64,000 bases of DNA from Ramazzottius varieornatus (Eukaryota > Tardigrada > Eutardigrada > Parachela > Ramazzottiidae): NCBI GenBank assembly GCA_001949185.1, contig BDGG01000004.1:2598278-2662277 (forward strand). The letters run 5' to 3'. The notes under the pieces were generated by a model. That model was not told where the DNA came from. It was given only the letters and a program-made list of their open reading frames with translations, and did no database searches. The position numbers and the translations under genes are program-made. Below are positions 29,078 through 38,745 of this stretch, in pieces. Each line of letters starts with the position of its first letter. The stretch's first letter is position 1.

Positions 29078-30065
29078 TTATCCTGTTGCCCAAACTACAA
29101 GAATGAAGCTTCTGATCGGCAAACCAAGCTGTGAAGGTGTGGATGCGGACATGAGTAAGGCTATGTTTTCCTTACCGATGATGAGTACGAGAATAACGAC
29201 CCCGATGCCGATACCGATGGCCATCATCTGTAGGCATAGAAAAGGTTTCTTGTTAGGGTCAGGTTCGATTGAGTGAAATTGTACCATCGCAAAAATCTCA
29301 ATAGAGCGGCTGGGACCTGTCGACAGTACCGTGATGTACTCACCTTCATATTTTTCCACCAGTATTTGTTCTTAAGCTTTCCCGCGCTCGTTTCGAACTG
29401 CGCGGCCCCTTGCTGAAGTGCATCTGTGAACAACATTGTTTGACGGTTCGGCGAACTGCTGGCATTTAAAACATTTCATGAGTATGATTGGTTGTTCGAG
29501 GGTGCTATACCAGCACGGTCGTCGAGCTTCCCGAGGTGTTCGTCTCTCTGGATTACTTTCTAAGGAAGAACATCGTGGATACTATTGATTCTGACCGGAC
29601 AGTTTTGGTCAGACTCTTCTGGCACTAGAAATAATTGCAGCATGTATAACAAACCTCTACGTTGGTCCTGTGGAAGAACCTCGTGTTACCGGTAGATTAG
29701 CACGACAATAATTGTTTGACGGACAAATGCACAAACCTCATTATTTCCACCACCTAAAACCATACATTACTCAATGAAGCTGACTTTGAGAGGCGGAGGA
29801 CTGCTACGGAAGTCAGCCAGGATTATTCGATTGGAACGTCAGCTTGGACTTCCTGGTTGCACTTCGCCGACACTTTCGGCCTCTTCTTACCTCGTCAACT
29901 TGAGCTTGAGTTTGTTGTAGCCTTTTGTTCTCTTGGTAGGGTGCTCTGGGTGGCATACCAGGACGCGGAGGTACTCCGGGTGGTTGAGACCTGGACAGGA
30001 AGGTTAGAGTGCATTGCGATTTCGAGTTTAGTTTGTGAGCTTTGCTATTCGGGACGATCTTACAT
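29078..30065 (-). CDS. Synaptobrevin/VAMP R-SNARE, array copy A
   Basis: Vesicle R-SNARE of the VAMP1/2/3 (neuronal synaptobrevin) type. The start codon is split: AT at 30065-30064, intron 29991-30063 (GTAAGA...CAG), then G, giving [20 protein letters not shown]. The SNARE motif begins [13 protein letters not shown] and continues over exons encoding [26 protein letters not shown] and [20 protein letters not shown]. The zero-layer Arg is in QRDEHL. YWWKNMK precedes the intron before the membrane helix [17 protein letters not shown]. The last exon adds VWATG and stops at 29078-29080. Copies A and C share an intron after TNVE that copy B lacks; copies A and B share an intron before the membrane helix that copy C lacks. 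Confidence 0.94.
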
Positions 30066-30234
30066 GCTTAAGCCGGGATCTGGAGCTGAGTACTCAAAGC
30101 TGGATTCTGGAGACAGATGTCTATTTTATCAGTCCATCGTGGGAAGAGTAACTTCAAAGAAGATATGCGCTCAAAATTACGCGGAAGAAACTTTTGAATG
30201 CTATTCATTCAGGATCCTCACATAGTTATGATCA

Positions 30235-30274
30235 GGAGACTAGATTGACGTATCCCGATCGCGTTGGATCGATA
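30235..30274 (-). promoter_or_regulatory. Shared upstream element, VAMP copy A
   Basis: Plus-strand GGAGACTAGATTGACGTAT followed by TTGGATCGATA lies 170 bp upstream of the start codon. The same pair recurs upstream of copy B at a similar distance, and parts recur at copies C and D. Confidence 0.6.
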
Positions 30275-30896
30275 GTTGGAGGGCCTTTTGGGAGTGTGCA
30301 ATGACTGTCTTTTCAATACAGTTACCCTATACGCACAACTACGTACGTTCGGTAAGGAGTGGGTAGGGAATCTTTTACGTTCCGGGATGGGTTCCAATGT
30401 TGTTTTTATACTTTTAGCGTGTATTTGGTCGTTTCTTTCTCGCAGAGTCTTCAGGCACTTTTATAACACAGACCAACGAAAGTTCTCTACGTTAACGGGC
30501 GAAAACAGTATGATTAACCATGGATTCTAGCTGTAAGATGAAAATAAGGCTCACAAAGGATGCAGTGTTTATCAACTTAGCGAAACGAAATTCTGTGGGA
30601 GACTTTGGTAAGAAGTTTATAATGGATACGACGAATGAAACTGAGGCACAAACCCTACAGGAGTTGTTTCCTTGGCATATGGCGCTATTTTGTTTTGCAT
30701 TGATTAGACAGATGATTTTGCGATTTTTGGATCGCCGCCACACCGAATGAGATCCTCCGTGAAGTTATGTTGCTGTGACGTGTACATCGCATAGACCGTG
30801 TTGTGCGAAGCGAAACGATCAAGGCGACGAGACGAGTCGAAGACGGGGAAATCATAAATAATATTATGCAGGGTTGGACACGAAGAAGCCGGTAGT

Positions 30897-31642
30897 TCAG
30901 CCCGTTGCCCAAACTAAAAAAACAGGCTGATTATATCAAAAATAATCCCGACTTGCCGTTTTACAGCAACAAGCCACATACCGATGATAAGCACGAGAAT
31001 AACGACCCCAATTCCGATACCAATGGCCATCATCTGTAGATGAAGATGGATATGAGCATTCAAATTACCAATTCAGTGGTTCTGCTAGACTGTTACTCAC
31101 CTTCATATTTTTCCACCAGTATTTATTTTTCAGCTTCCCTGCGCTTGTTTCAAACTGGGCGGCTCCTTGTTGAAGTGCATCTGCAATAACGATCTCATTT
31201 ACGCGGTTTCATGGCTGAAAAAGCCTATGGGCATGAGCATACCCGCCCGATCGTCCAGCGCTGTGATTCCCGCATCTCTTTCTAGTACCTTTTCCACGTT
31301 CAACCTGCAGCACATACGAGCGATTGGAAGGTTTGCCTTGTTTTGTTAGGTGCCAAAGACCAATGGGCTCAAGGGTCTCAGGTGCTCACCTCATTATGTC
31401 CACGACCTACGTAGAAACGAACGAGTGATAGTTAGCTATAGATTCTTTGTTTCGGATAAGTGCTTACTTCGTCGACTTGCGCTTGGGTTTGTTGCAGTCG
31501 TTTGTTTGACTGATATGGTCCTTGAGGTGGTATGCCAGGTCGTGGTGGTCCTCCGGGTTGAGACCTAAGAGGAAAAAAATGGTACAGACTTCCGAAGGCT
31601 TTCAAGTACTCACTTGCAAGCACCACAACGAGGCACTCACAT
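30897..31642 (-). CDS. Synaptobrevin/VAMP R-SNARE, array copy B
   Basis: Second synaptobrevin of the array. The start codon is again split: AT at 31642-31641, a GTGAGT donor, acceptor TTAG at 31565-31568, then G TCT CAA, giving [25 protein letters not shown] motif: [39 protein letters not shown] (zero-layer Arg in ERD), [20 protein letters not shown] and YWWKNMK. The membrane helix [17 protein letters not shown] is identical in protein sequence to copy A. The last exon gives VWATG and TGA at 30897-30899. VDIMR joins [10 protein letters not shown] with no intron after NVE, the only copy of the three without it. Nucleotide similarity to copy A in the last exons is high, which suggests recent duplication or gene conversion. 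Confidence 0.94.
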
Positions 31643-31817
31643 GGCTTGGTGATCAGTTCGGGATCAGGTGGCGCAAGCTGGTGCTTCACAAGTAGATGAT
31701 TTAGCTAACGATGTCTGTCGTTGAAAACAAGAAGGGTGTTAACCGTTAATTTCTGCGATAAAAATAAGATTAGACATGGGACGAAGGGTTCATCCAGGAT
31801 ATCGGACTAGCGGGTGG

Positions 31818-31864
31818 GGAGACTAGATTGACGCATATATAATCGTTCCGCTATTGGATCGATA
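31818..31864 (-). promoter_or_regulatory. Shared upstream element with TATA-like stretch, VAMP copy B
   Basis: Plus-strand GGAGACTAGATTGACGCAT, then ATATATAATCG, then ATTGGATCGATA lies 176 bp upstream of the copy B start. It matches the element at copy A except for the inserted AT-rich stretch, which reads as a TATA-like ATTATATATG on the gene's strand. Confidence 0.6.
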
Positions 31865-32410
31865 CAGTGAGGTCTTCCCGAGGCTGGGTGTGTTGGTGGC
31901 TTCTTTCGCTCGATAAATGGATCCTGCGTACTGTGCAGTGCTCCAGCTATACCTATCGTTCGTCAGGTCTATCGTTGATTTCATACGTTCTTTTGGATTA
32001 TGGTCTTTATTCGATTTGTAGGAGAGACGGGAAGACAGTAAACCTAGGCTGGGAGCCCTTGCCTATGAATTTATCGTGCGTACAGTACTCTTTCCGCAAG
32101 TTTAGGATACGTTATGAAAATTGGGTGTAACCGCAAGTGAAAAACAGTCTGTAGAAAATGAAAAACGGTTCGGCCTGCATGACGATACTTTGGTACATGA
32201 AGCAAAAATCGAATTTCTTGATTGTCATATGCGCGACCAAAATCTTACGTATGTGGTTATTCCATAAGGGAGTACAGTACAGCACAATTTCTTTAAAGTC
32301 AGTGTTATATATATCTATATAACTTTCAGGCGTAAAATACGAGGTGCCTATATGATCCTTGGGCTCATGGGATGGAAAACCACCATATGTTTCTTTCGGA
32401 GAAGACTGAC

Positions 32411-33134
32411 TTATGATCCCGAAGTCGCCCAAACTGAAAGCAGAACATCTCAATAGGTGGTAACCGTTTTAGCCTTGATCGTAGTCTTTAAGTTAAGTAG
32501 TTTTGTACCTACCGATTATGATTATCAATATGACGACTGCAATTGCAATTAGAATGCCCATCATCTTCAAATTTTTCCACCAGTATTTCCGCTTCAGTTT
32601 CCCGGCGCTCGTTTCGAACTGGGCCGCTCCCTGTTGAAGGGCATCTACGGATAACGGAAACGTAATTGGTTAGTTTGTTCGAGACAGTATGGTCGGGAAA
32701 TGCAGCGGTCTCCCACCAGCACGGTTATCCAGCTCGGCGAGCTTCTGATCTCTGTCGATAACTTTCTAAAGAGAAGAGCTTTGAAGTTCATGGAGCGATT
32801 TCACGTAAGATCTATTTGGCAGAAAATAGTTACAGTAAGTATATTATGCGTTGATATCACGAACCTCAACGTTTGTCCGCATGATGTCGACCACCTGCGA
32901 CCAGGAAGTGGTTACAAACTGGACAGCTGTTAATAATATTTTGGGCCTTGCCGAGCAGCTTCCGGGTCTCTTACCTCGTCGACCTGAGCTTGGGTTTGCT
33001 GCAACCTTTTGTTGGACGTGTATGGGCCTTGAGGCGGCATGCCGGGACGCGGAGGTGGGTTTGGAGGTTGAGCCCTGTTGCGATCATTTTGTTTGAAAAC
33101 ATAACGTCAGACTTGTCTCACGTTTCACTTACAT
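32411..33134 (-). CDS. Synaptobrevin/VAMP R-SNARE, array copy C
   Basis: Third synaptobrevin. Split start codon: AT at 33134-33133, intron 33075-33132 (58 nt, GTAAGT...CAG), then G GCT CAA, giving [25 protein letters not shown] motif: [24 protein letters not shown], then an intron, [16 protein letters not shown] (zero-layer Arg in DRD), and [40 protein letters not shown] follows in the same exon, so the intron that copies A and B have before the membrane helix is absent. The last exon encodes VWATSGS with TAA at 32411-32413. Closest to vertebrate VAMP2 in the [12 protein letters not shown] stretch. Confidence 0.94.
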
Positions 33135-33329
33135 ATTTTAGCCAGGACTTTTCCGCGTGGTCAGTGGACTGTTTCGGTGAAAGGCGGCGAAATTTTCTCG
33201 GCAGGAGGTTGCTTGTGATTCTCGGCTATATACGGGTCTCTGAAAATATAACGGAATTTAATATATGTTTTATATTACATACTTTGTATACTTTTCGGAA
33301 ACAGCTGTACGAAATCTTCCTCAATGATA

Positions 33330-33340
33330 TTAGATCGATA
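33330..33340 (-). promoter_or_regulatory. Partial shared upstream element, VAMP copy C
   Basis: TTAGATCGATA lies 196 bp upstream of the copy C start, matching TTGGATCGATA of copies A and B with one change. The GGAGACTAG part is not present here. Confidence 0.4.
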
Positions 33341-34049
33341 TTGAACTCTTCACGGCATCGATATCGCATCCCACCAGACGAGACTGTTCCACCAGAACAA
33401 AACTTACTCGAAAAAAGCCCCGTTCGTTATAGGTCTTGTCGGATATTTTACCAATAAGATGGTCCGTTGAAGTCCGATGATGGAAGAATTAATTAGTTTT
33501 GATCAAATGACGTATGTTGTGAAGAGATTTCCACCTTGTCTCTGCTGTTTACATACGTACATGTTCCGGTGGTGCTCAACCAGCTGTCTGTTGAAGGACC
33601 TAGCCTGATCCCTATTTCCCTTTCCGCTTCTGGCTTCCTCCCTGAATTTTCGGTCGATCAAACGCACGTGACTGATTCCTCAGCGGCACATGTTGGGCCT
33701 CATACTCTGGCACTCTGCAGTTTTTATCTACTTCCTTGTTACGCATATATACGATGACTCTTGCCTTCGGTTGATTCGCTTTGTTCCCGGTAATAAAGCA
33801 GCGATATATTTGAGCTTCGACATTGGTTTTGTGCACGTCTTAGATCATAAAAGCACGTAGAGAACACGGAGATAAGTCATAAAATAGAACGTTCGTTCAC
33901 TGTACTGGTACAAGTGGAAGCCAAGACATTTTGCGGTTTTGTCTGTGCTGCGACACGAATATTCTTGCAGTTATTTTGGAAGTGCTGATATTTAAAAGTT
34001 GCCGAAATCTTTTGTAGGTCTCCATGCTGTGAAGATGATCTTTCTTTCT

Positions 34050-34576
34050 TCAATGATTTCGAGCTGCGCTGTCGGTCTTTGCGTCGAACAATGCTGCTTC
34101 ATGTTTTAGATGCTCTGGATCGAAAAATTGTTTTTAGACAACGCGCGATCCTTCGTGCATCGGACCTGTACCTTACCTGTTTGGTGACGGAGATCGTCGA
34201 TGAGATGTTGCCGATCATGGACTTTGCGCTCGTTTTCTTGTAGCACGTGTGCCACCTGCACAACAGAATACAAATTAATCCGCAAGAATGCCATCCAACG
34301 TCAAGGGAGATGACGGATGTGAAGGAATGTTTGATGTGTACTTCGTTCAGTGCGGCTTCCGTCTCGTGAAGTTTCCCTTCCAGGCTCATGTGTTGATCAG
34401 CCCTATGCGTGTCATTCAAGCTTCTGGCTCCTTGACTATTTGATGAAGTACTGTGGCCATCGTGCTGGTGAGACGCTGGAGCTTGATCGGACCTGAAAAA
34501 AAGTAGCAAGGAAGTAAGTACCAATGGTTTCTCGACCGTTACTAACCGTGTGTCGAACGTGAGAACTTACGTACAT
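34050..34576 (-). CDS. Diverged R-SNARE-like protein lacking a membrane anchor (array copy D)
   Basis: A fourth array member that at first looks unrelated. The start codon is split exactly as in the synaptobrevins: AT at 34576-34575, intron 34493-34574 (GTACGT...CAG), then G TCC GAT, giving MSDQAPASHQHDGHSTSSNS. LEGKLHETEAALNE then aligns with [11 protein letters not shown], followed by a phase-0 intron at the same position. VAHVLQENERKVHDRQHLI aligns with [19 protein letters not shown], keeping the central Arg. A phase-1 intron again falls between DDLRHQT and EHLKHEAALFDAKTDSA, as in [19 protein letters not shown]. It then stops (AARNH, TGA at 34050-34052) where the others continue into YWWKN and the membrane helix. 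Predicted to be a soluble coiled-coil SNARE-like protein. Function unknown; it could also be a decaying duplicate. Confidence 0.72.
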
Positions 34577-35853
34577 CGTTACAATGGGCAGGTGCGTGCC
34601 CTTTTATGAGCCGATTCTTGGCTTCGTCTATAACACAACGTGATTATCTCCCAGGATAAGGAGGTGATGGAGAAAAGTAGCTCTACCCGCCTGATCACGA
34701 GTAGCAGATGGAATTGTGGAGACTAGCGCCACAATCGATCACCGACACTTGCTCCAGCTACTATTCAACAGTTAAGAGCCATGGTCCCACGGTCCGGAGG
34801 AGTATGCCGCGTCACGCAAGTGCAAACAAGTTGAACAACGGAAAATGGAGTAAGTATGTCTTAGTTATGCCTGCTTAGCTGTCATCGTGGGAGGCAGGGA
34901 TGGGCGCTGCGAGTGTGCGGAACTCGGGAAAATGACAGAAAGGAAAACCAGTGAATAATCGATCAGTATGCAAATGAATGAAATGATGTAAGGCCATATA
35001 CGGAGCTTTACTGATCACAGTGCTGACGACGGTAGCGAGATTATTGAGTCCTTTTTTTTCCAGTGACGTCACGACGGATCTTCCGTGGACCTGTCAATCG
35101 TGTCAGATGCTGCAGCTAGCTAGCTTAAGCTTTGTCATGGTGGGAGAAGTTCCCTGTTGGTGAAGCTTAGCGAAATGGGTTCGCCAGAGGCGCCCTCTTA
35201 CGAGTTGGTTTACAAAAGCCTTCGTGGCTTTGGGATCTTCAATACATGCGGCTTACGGAAGAATCTGGGGAAAACGAAAGGGACCTAAAGGAGCTTCTCA
35301 AAGGAAAGCAGACTTCAAACGTTAACCTATTATACTTAAACGTGATGACCCAAGGCACCGGAAGTTTACTTCAGATCTGAATGACAGGTAGCTTCTCGTT
35401 ACCACCAGGACATCTCATGCACCGTCAATCAAACTTTCCACAAATTGCGTTTCACATCATTTAGTCAATGCTCTGAACAGCGAGAAACCATTAACCTTTC
35501 GTTACCTATTCATTCTCAGATCGAATGTCACAGCAGCCATGGTATGTTTTCCGGGAAGGGCTGCGGGAACTGGGTAGCTTCCGGTTGGGTCCTTGGCATG
35601 ATGCAGACACATAAGCTGCAAGTAGTCCTGCAGGAAAAACCATGACACTTCTATGTCACGACCGGACCTTTCCCGAAATTCACATTGACATTTGCGTCCG
35701 AAGCTTTCACTAGCAGTAATATAAGGTAGTATGCTACTTCCTTGTCCTTCGCCAGTCAACACCGATTTGCCGTTTGCCGATCCAGGAACCTTCCACGTTT
35801 CCATAGGTCTTTTGATCGGGAGATTTTGCAGTGAACTCAAAACTTCTATTACC
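34577..35853. other. Intergenic, VAMP array / DH31-like gene
   Basis: About 1.3 kb between divergent genes. It contains the upstream element of copy D at 34718-34738 and no other supported feature. A long minus-strand open frame overlapping 35502-36221 is antisense to the DH31-like exons and is regarded as a shadow. Confidence 0.4.
34718..34738 (-). promoter_or_regulatory. Partial shared upstream element, VAMP-like copy D
   Basis: GGAGACTAG followed eight bases later by ATCGAT lies 142 bp upstream of the copy D start. It shares the two core words of the elements at copies A and B. Confidence 0.45.
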
Positions 35854-36459
35854 ATGCCTCGATCTTTATCGATAGCGGGAAGTGCGGTCGTCGTTTTGCT
35901 GTTGGCGATGTCTATTGCGTCCTCTGCCCTACCGTATGGATACTTCTCGGGGTAAGTTCGGTCCTTTCGCTGAACGAGACCAATGTACCAGTTTGCCAAG
36001 CTAATAAAACTTTTCATTAGTCGCATTTTTTGTTTACTCTGTAGTATGCAAGAGTGGATGAAACGCAGCAATGGCGGAAGCATTCTAGCCACAGAATCAG
36101 ATCGCGAACTGCTGAGTTCCATTCTTCGAGAACTGAAGGACTCCAAGTCTTCGGACTTATCCTTGTAAGTGTTTACTGTTGTTGCTGGCTGTAGTTTCAT
36201 TATGTCTAGAGATGAGCTCAAATCCGGCAGACATCTAGTACGTTTCTCTTACAGTGCCGGCGGGAAAGCAGCGCTGTTGCCCTTCGACTTTGGCATTGGG
36301 CATCGAGGACATTCAGGAGCCCAGCTCGCCAATTATTTCGATGCGGTGGCGGCCTCTCAGAGTGCACTTGGTAAGTCCATGATCATGATGCATCCGCCCT
36401 CATTCCTGTGGTGGAGGAATTTGTCATGCTTATTCGTTGCAGGACCCGGAAGAAAATGA
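35854..36459 (+). CDS. DH31/calcitonin-like diuretic hormone precursor
   Basis: Secreted peptide precursor acting through calcitonin-family receptors. Four exons splice in phase: 35854-35951, 36045-36164, 36255-36370 and 36443-36459. Exon 1 is a signal peptide, MPRSLSIAGSAVVVLLLAMS, with a likely cleavage after IASSA. Exon 2 is a spacer (MQEWMKRSNGGSILATESD). Exon 3 carries the peptide: after GGK, LLPFDFGIGHRGHSGAQLAN, then YFDAVAASQSALG. Exon 4 completes GPGRK and TGA. The ending GPG plus RK predicts a C-terminal proline amide, as in DH31 (..GGP-amide), and DFGIGHRGHSGAQLA aligns with DLGLxRGxSGSQAAK. The intron within the last Gly codon, just before the amidation signal, leaves only GPGRK on the last exon. 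Confidence 0.87.
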
Positions 36460-37611
36460 GGAAACAAGGAAACCTCCACATTGAAGCCAATCGACCACGT
36501 TTGCTCCCTCTGACGTCAACGACAGTAACTGTACATAAACCATGGTTTGTGAGTATCCGCATGTCCGCCATTAAAATCACCCAGGTATGCGGGAATAGCC
36601 TTATTTCCTTATTAGTCTTCGAAATTACATTTTCGTAAAATTTTCCATTGCTTCGTTCGAACTGCCTTGAAAACATTCTTAGTCTCTTTGTCATATTTTT
36701 TCGATGACCGCCGTCGTGAAATCTTCAGTACGTCTGGGAGTGTTCGCACTCTGCTTTCCCACCTTAGACGTTAGAGTACACTGCTATCTTTTGTTGCCCA
36801 TCTTTTTCAACGGGTGTTTTTCCAGTTCCAGGCACACGTATGGCTTAGAAGGTCCCATAGATTTAACTCATTACTTCTAATACTGTGTTACACAGTACAC
36901 CTTCATAGGGCGGCCATTAGGTAGCTGACGCGTGCGTGTGCGCCACCGGGAAGACTTTATCCCGCATTCTAATTAGTTCAATTAGGTGCTCCGGTACTGT
37001 TAGGGCTTCCTCTGACGAGGGTGGCTAGACCCTTGTTCCACTGCGGCCAGTGTTTGCGGTTCGGTGAATACTGTGCATAGCCCGACAACCAAAAGAGAGA
37101 ACTTGCACACAGAGGAAGCATCAAAATGGTTGTCGCTATTGGATTCTCCGAACGTCATCTTTTGCGCAACCCGCAATAACTACTCCCAAGCGATATCTTC
37201 AGCCTCACGTATGTAAAAGGACGTGATGCTTGACAGGTTTTCCGGTTGTCTGATTTACCTCGTAAACTCCTAGTTAACACGATAGCTCCTGACTTTTATG
37301 TTGCCTCTGAGACCATTACCATGCAAATCATTGGGTGTTGACTAGAGCGCTCTGTGCGCTGCTGTACTCAGGAGCTCTGATGTGCTTTTGGGAGCTGATC
37401 AGCTTCCATAGGACAACCGCGTCAAGCGACCAAAGAAACCTTTGACGTCTTCGATTTTACTCGCGTCACACATCGGAAATTCAAACTCATATAGGACGAG
37501 TTTTGAGGCTTCCTTCTCCGGCTTCTCGTGTGATTGCATGTTCGCTGCGAAGAGGATCGTGCTTCTCCGTTTCACGGGATCATTTAGCCAGTCCGATCTT
37601 TTCCTCCAAAA
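36460..37611. other. Intergenic between two peptide genes
   Basis: About 1.15 kb between same-strand neuropeptide genes. No supported ORF, RNA or repeat seen; it presumably holds the DH31-like 3' UTR and the RFamide gene promoter. Confidence 0.4.
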
Positions 37612-38031
37612 ATGAATTCCAGACCTCTTCAGTTTTACTATCTGACTCTTGTTATATTGTTAGCACAGCTATTGTTGGGATATGGTTTCGAAGTGGACCG
37701 GAAGGACGATTGCTTCATGGCGTGCAGTCTGGCGCCAAACGGGTTCAAATGCCGGACCTGTGCTTCTTCCCGAAAGAACCGTCTTCCGATGCGTTTCGGC
37801 AAACGAAATAATCTAGCTACCCGGCTCGGCGACATCCGCCATATCAACGACATCATGGCGGAAACGGAGGAAAGAACAAACCGGAAAATCGGAAGCGGTT
37901 CCGACAAGCGAACAGCATCACCTTTACTATGGGCGTACCAAACGCTGCCCTCTGATACGCTTGAATATCGATCAGCGATTCCTGGACAAGATAAAAAAGA
38001 CCTCACCGTATTCCCCGATATGTATTTTTGA
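37612..38031 (+). CDS. RFamide neuropeptide precursor with four-cysteine segment
   Basis: A 139-residue single-exon precursor. Signal peptide MNSRPLQFYYLTLVILLAQL, ending near LGYG. Then FEVDRKDDCFMACSLAPNGF and KCRTCASSRK, with four cysteines spaced C-x3-C-x8-C-x2-C. Next is NRLPMRFGKR, a peptide bounded by RK and GKR, predicting NRLPMRF-amide. A hydrophilic tail has one more dibasic site (DKR) and ends TVFPDMYF. The amidation and dibasic signals make a neuropeptide role likely. The single RF-amide copy directly after a four-cysteine stretch does not match FMRFamide, sNPF, luqin/RYamide or SIFamide precursors I can recall, so the family is left open. Confidence 0.75.
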   Translation: MNSRPLQFYYLTLVILLAQLLLGYGFEVDRKDDCFMACSLAPNGFKCRTCASSRKNRLPMRFGKRNNLATRLGDIRHINDIMAETEERTNRKIGSGSDKRTASPLLWAYQTLPSDTLEYRSAIPGQDKKDLTVFPDMYF

Positions 38032-38088
38032 GTTTTGACGTAAAATAGTACTTGTTTCTCATTACAGTATCATAATCGCATCACGTTG

Positions 38089-38094
38089 AATAAA
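38089..38094 (+). terminator. Polyadenylation signal AATAAA, RFamide gene
   Basis: A canonical AATAAA lies 58 bp after the RFamide stop codon, before the MITE at 38160. Confidence 0.6.
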
Positions 38095-38159
38095 ATTCAT
38101 CCGGAGGATTTCAGAACTACCGAAATACTGGGAAGACTATAATAATAACGCATTGTGTT

Positions 38160-38586
38160 GAGAGTGGATTTGACCAAGCTATGTTCGGACCAATTGGCCA
38201 ATTTTTGATTGACCTTTTGATCAATAATAACGTGGGAGATTTGGACCATTGGTCAAATTATGCCGGAAAATTTTGACCATCGGCCAATCAGTTTGACCAA
38301 AAGGTCGATCATAACCCGCCCCAGCCAGTTTGCGGTTCCCGCTGAATCCAAAAACAGTTCGCCGAAAAGTCAAAAGTTTCCAGATTTTTTCAGCGTAAAA
38401 TAAGCGTAAAATTAAAGCACGCTCAGTTTACGCTCCGATAACTTCACAGAGACGGCGTAAACGCAGCGTTTAACTCAAGACAAAAACGTCGTCTGCGAAC
38501 CCAGCGGGAAATTGTGGCGACCCGTGATTTTTTTGGGACGAGAAATTGGCTAATTGGTCCGACCAAAGCTTGGTCAAATCCCCTCT
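38160..38586. mobile_element. MITE-like element, ~45-bp terminal inverted repeats
   Basis: The left end (about 38160-38205, GGATTTGACCAAGCTATG...) and right end (38541-38586) are inverted copies with a few mismatches; both include GGATTTGACCAAGCT and CGGACCAATT. The ~335-bp interior is non-coding and carries several further TTGACC/GGTCAA words. It sits between the RFamide gene and the 3' end of the disulfide-loop peptide gene. Confidence 0.85.
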
Positions 38587-38745
38587 AACTGTGCCAACTA
38601 TTGAATAAATGCTGGTTTCAGTAGCGTAGCTTAGGGTTCAAAGGTCTCCAGGACTCTTATATGTATTGGTCTACGTTTGCCAGTTTTACGGTTCTCATAA
38701 CAAACATGAAAATCCGTATGCTCATCAGATAGTTCTTTTATGTAA

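Noticed and set aside
35502-36221. 239-codon minus-strand ORF, the longest open frame in its area
   Set aside because: It is antisense to the DH31-like precursor exons and promoter, has no recognisable domain, and the plus strand has in-phase splice sites and a signal peptide.
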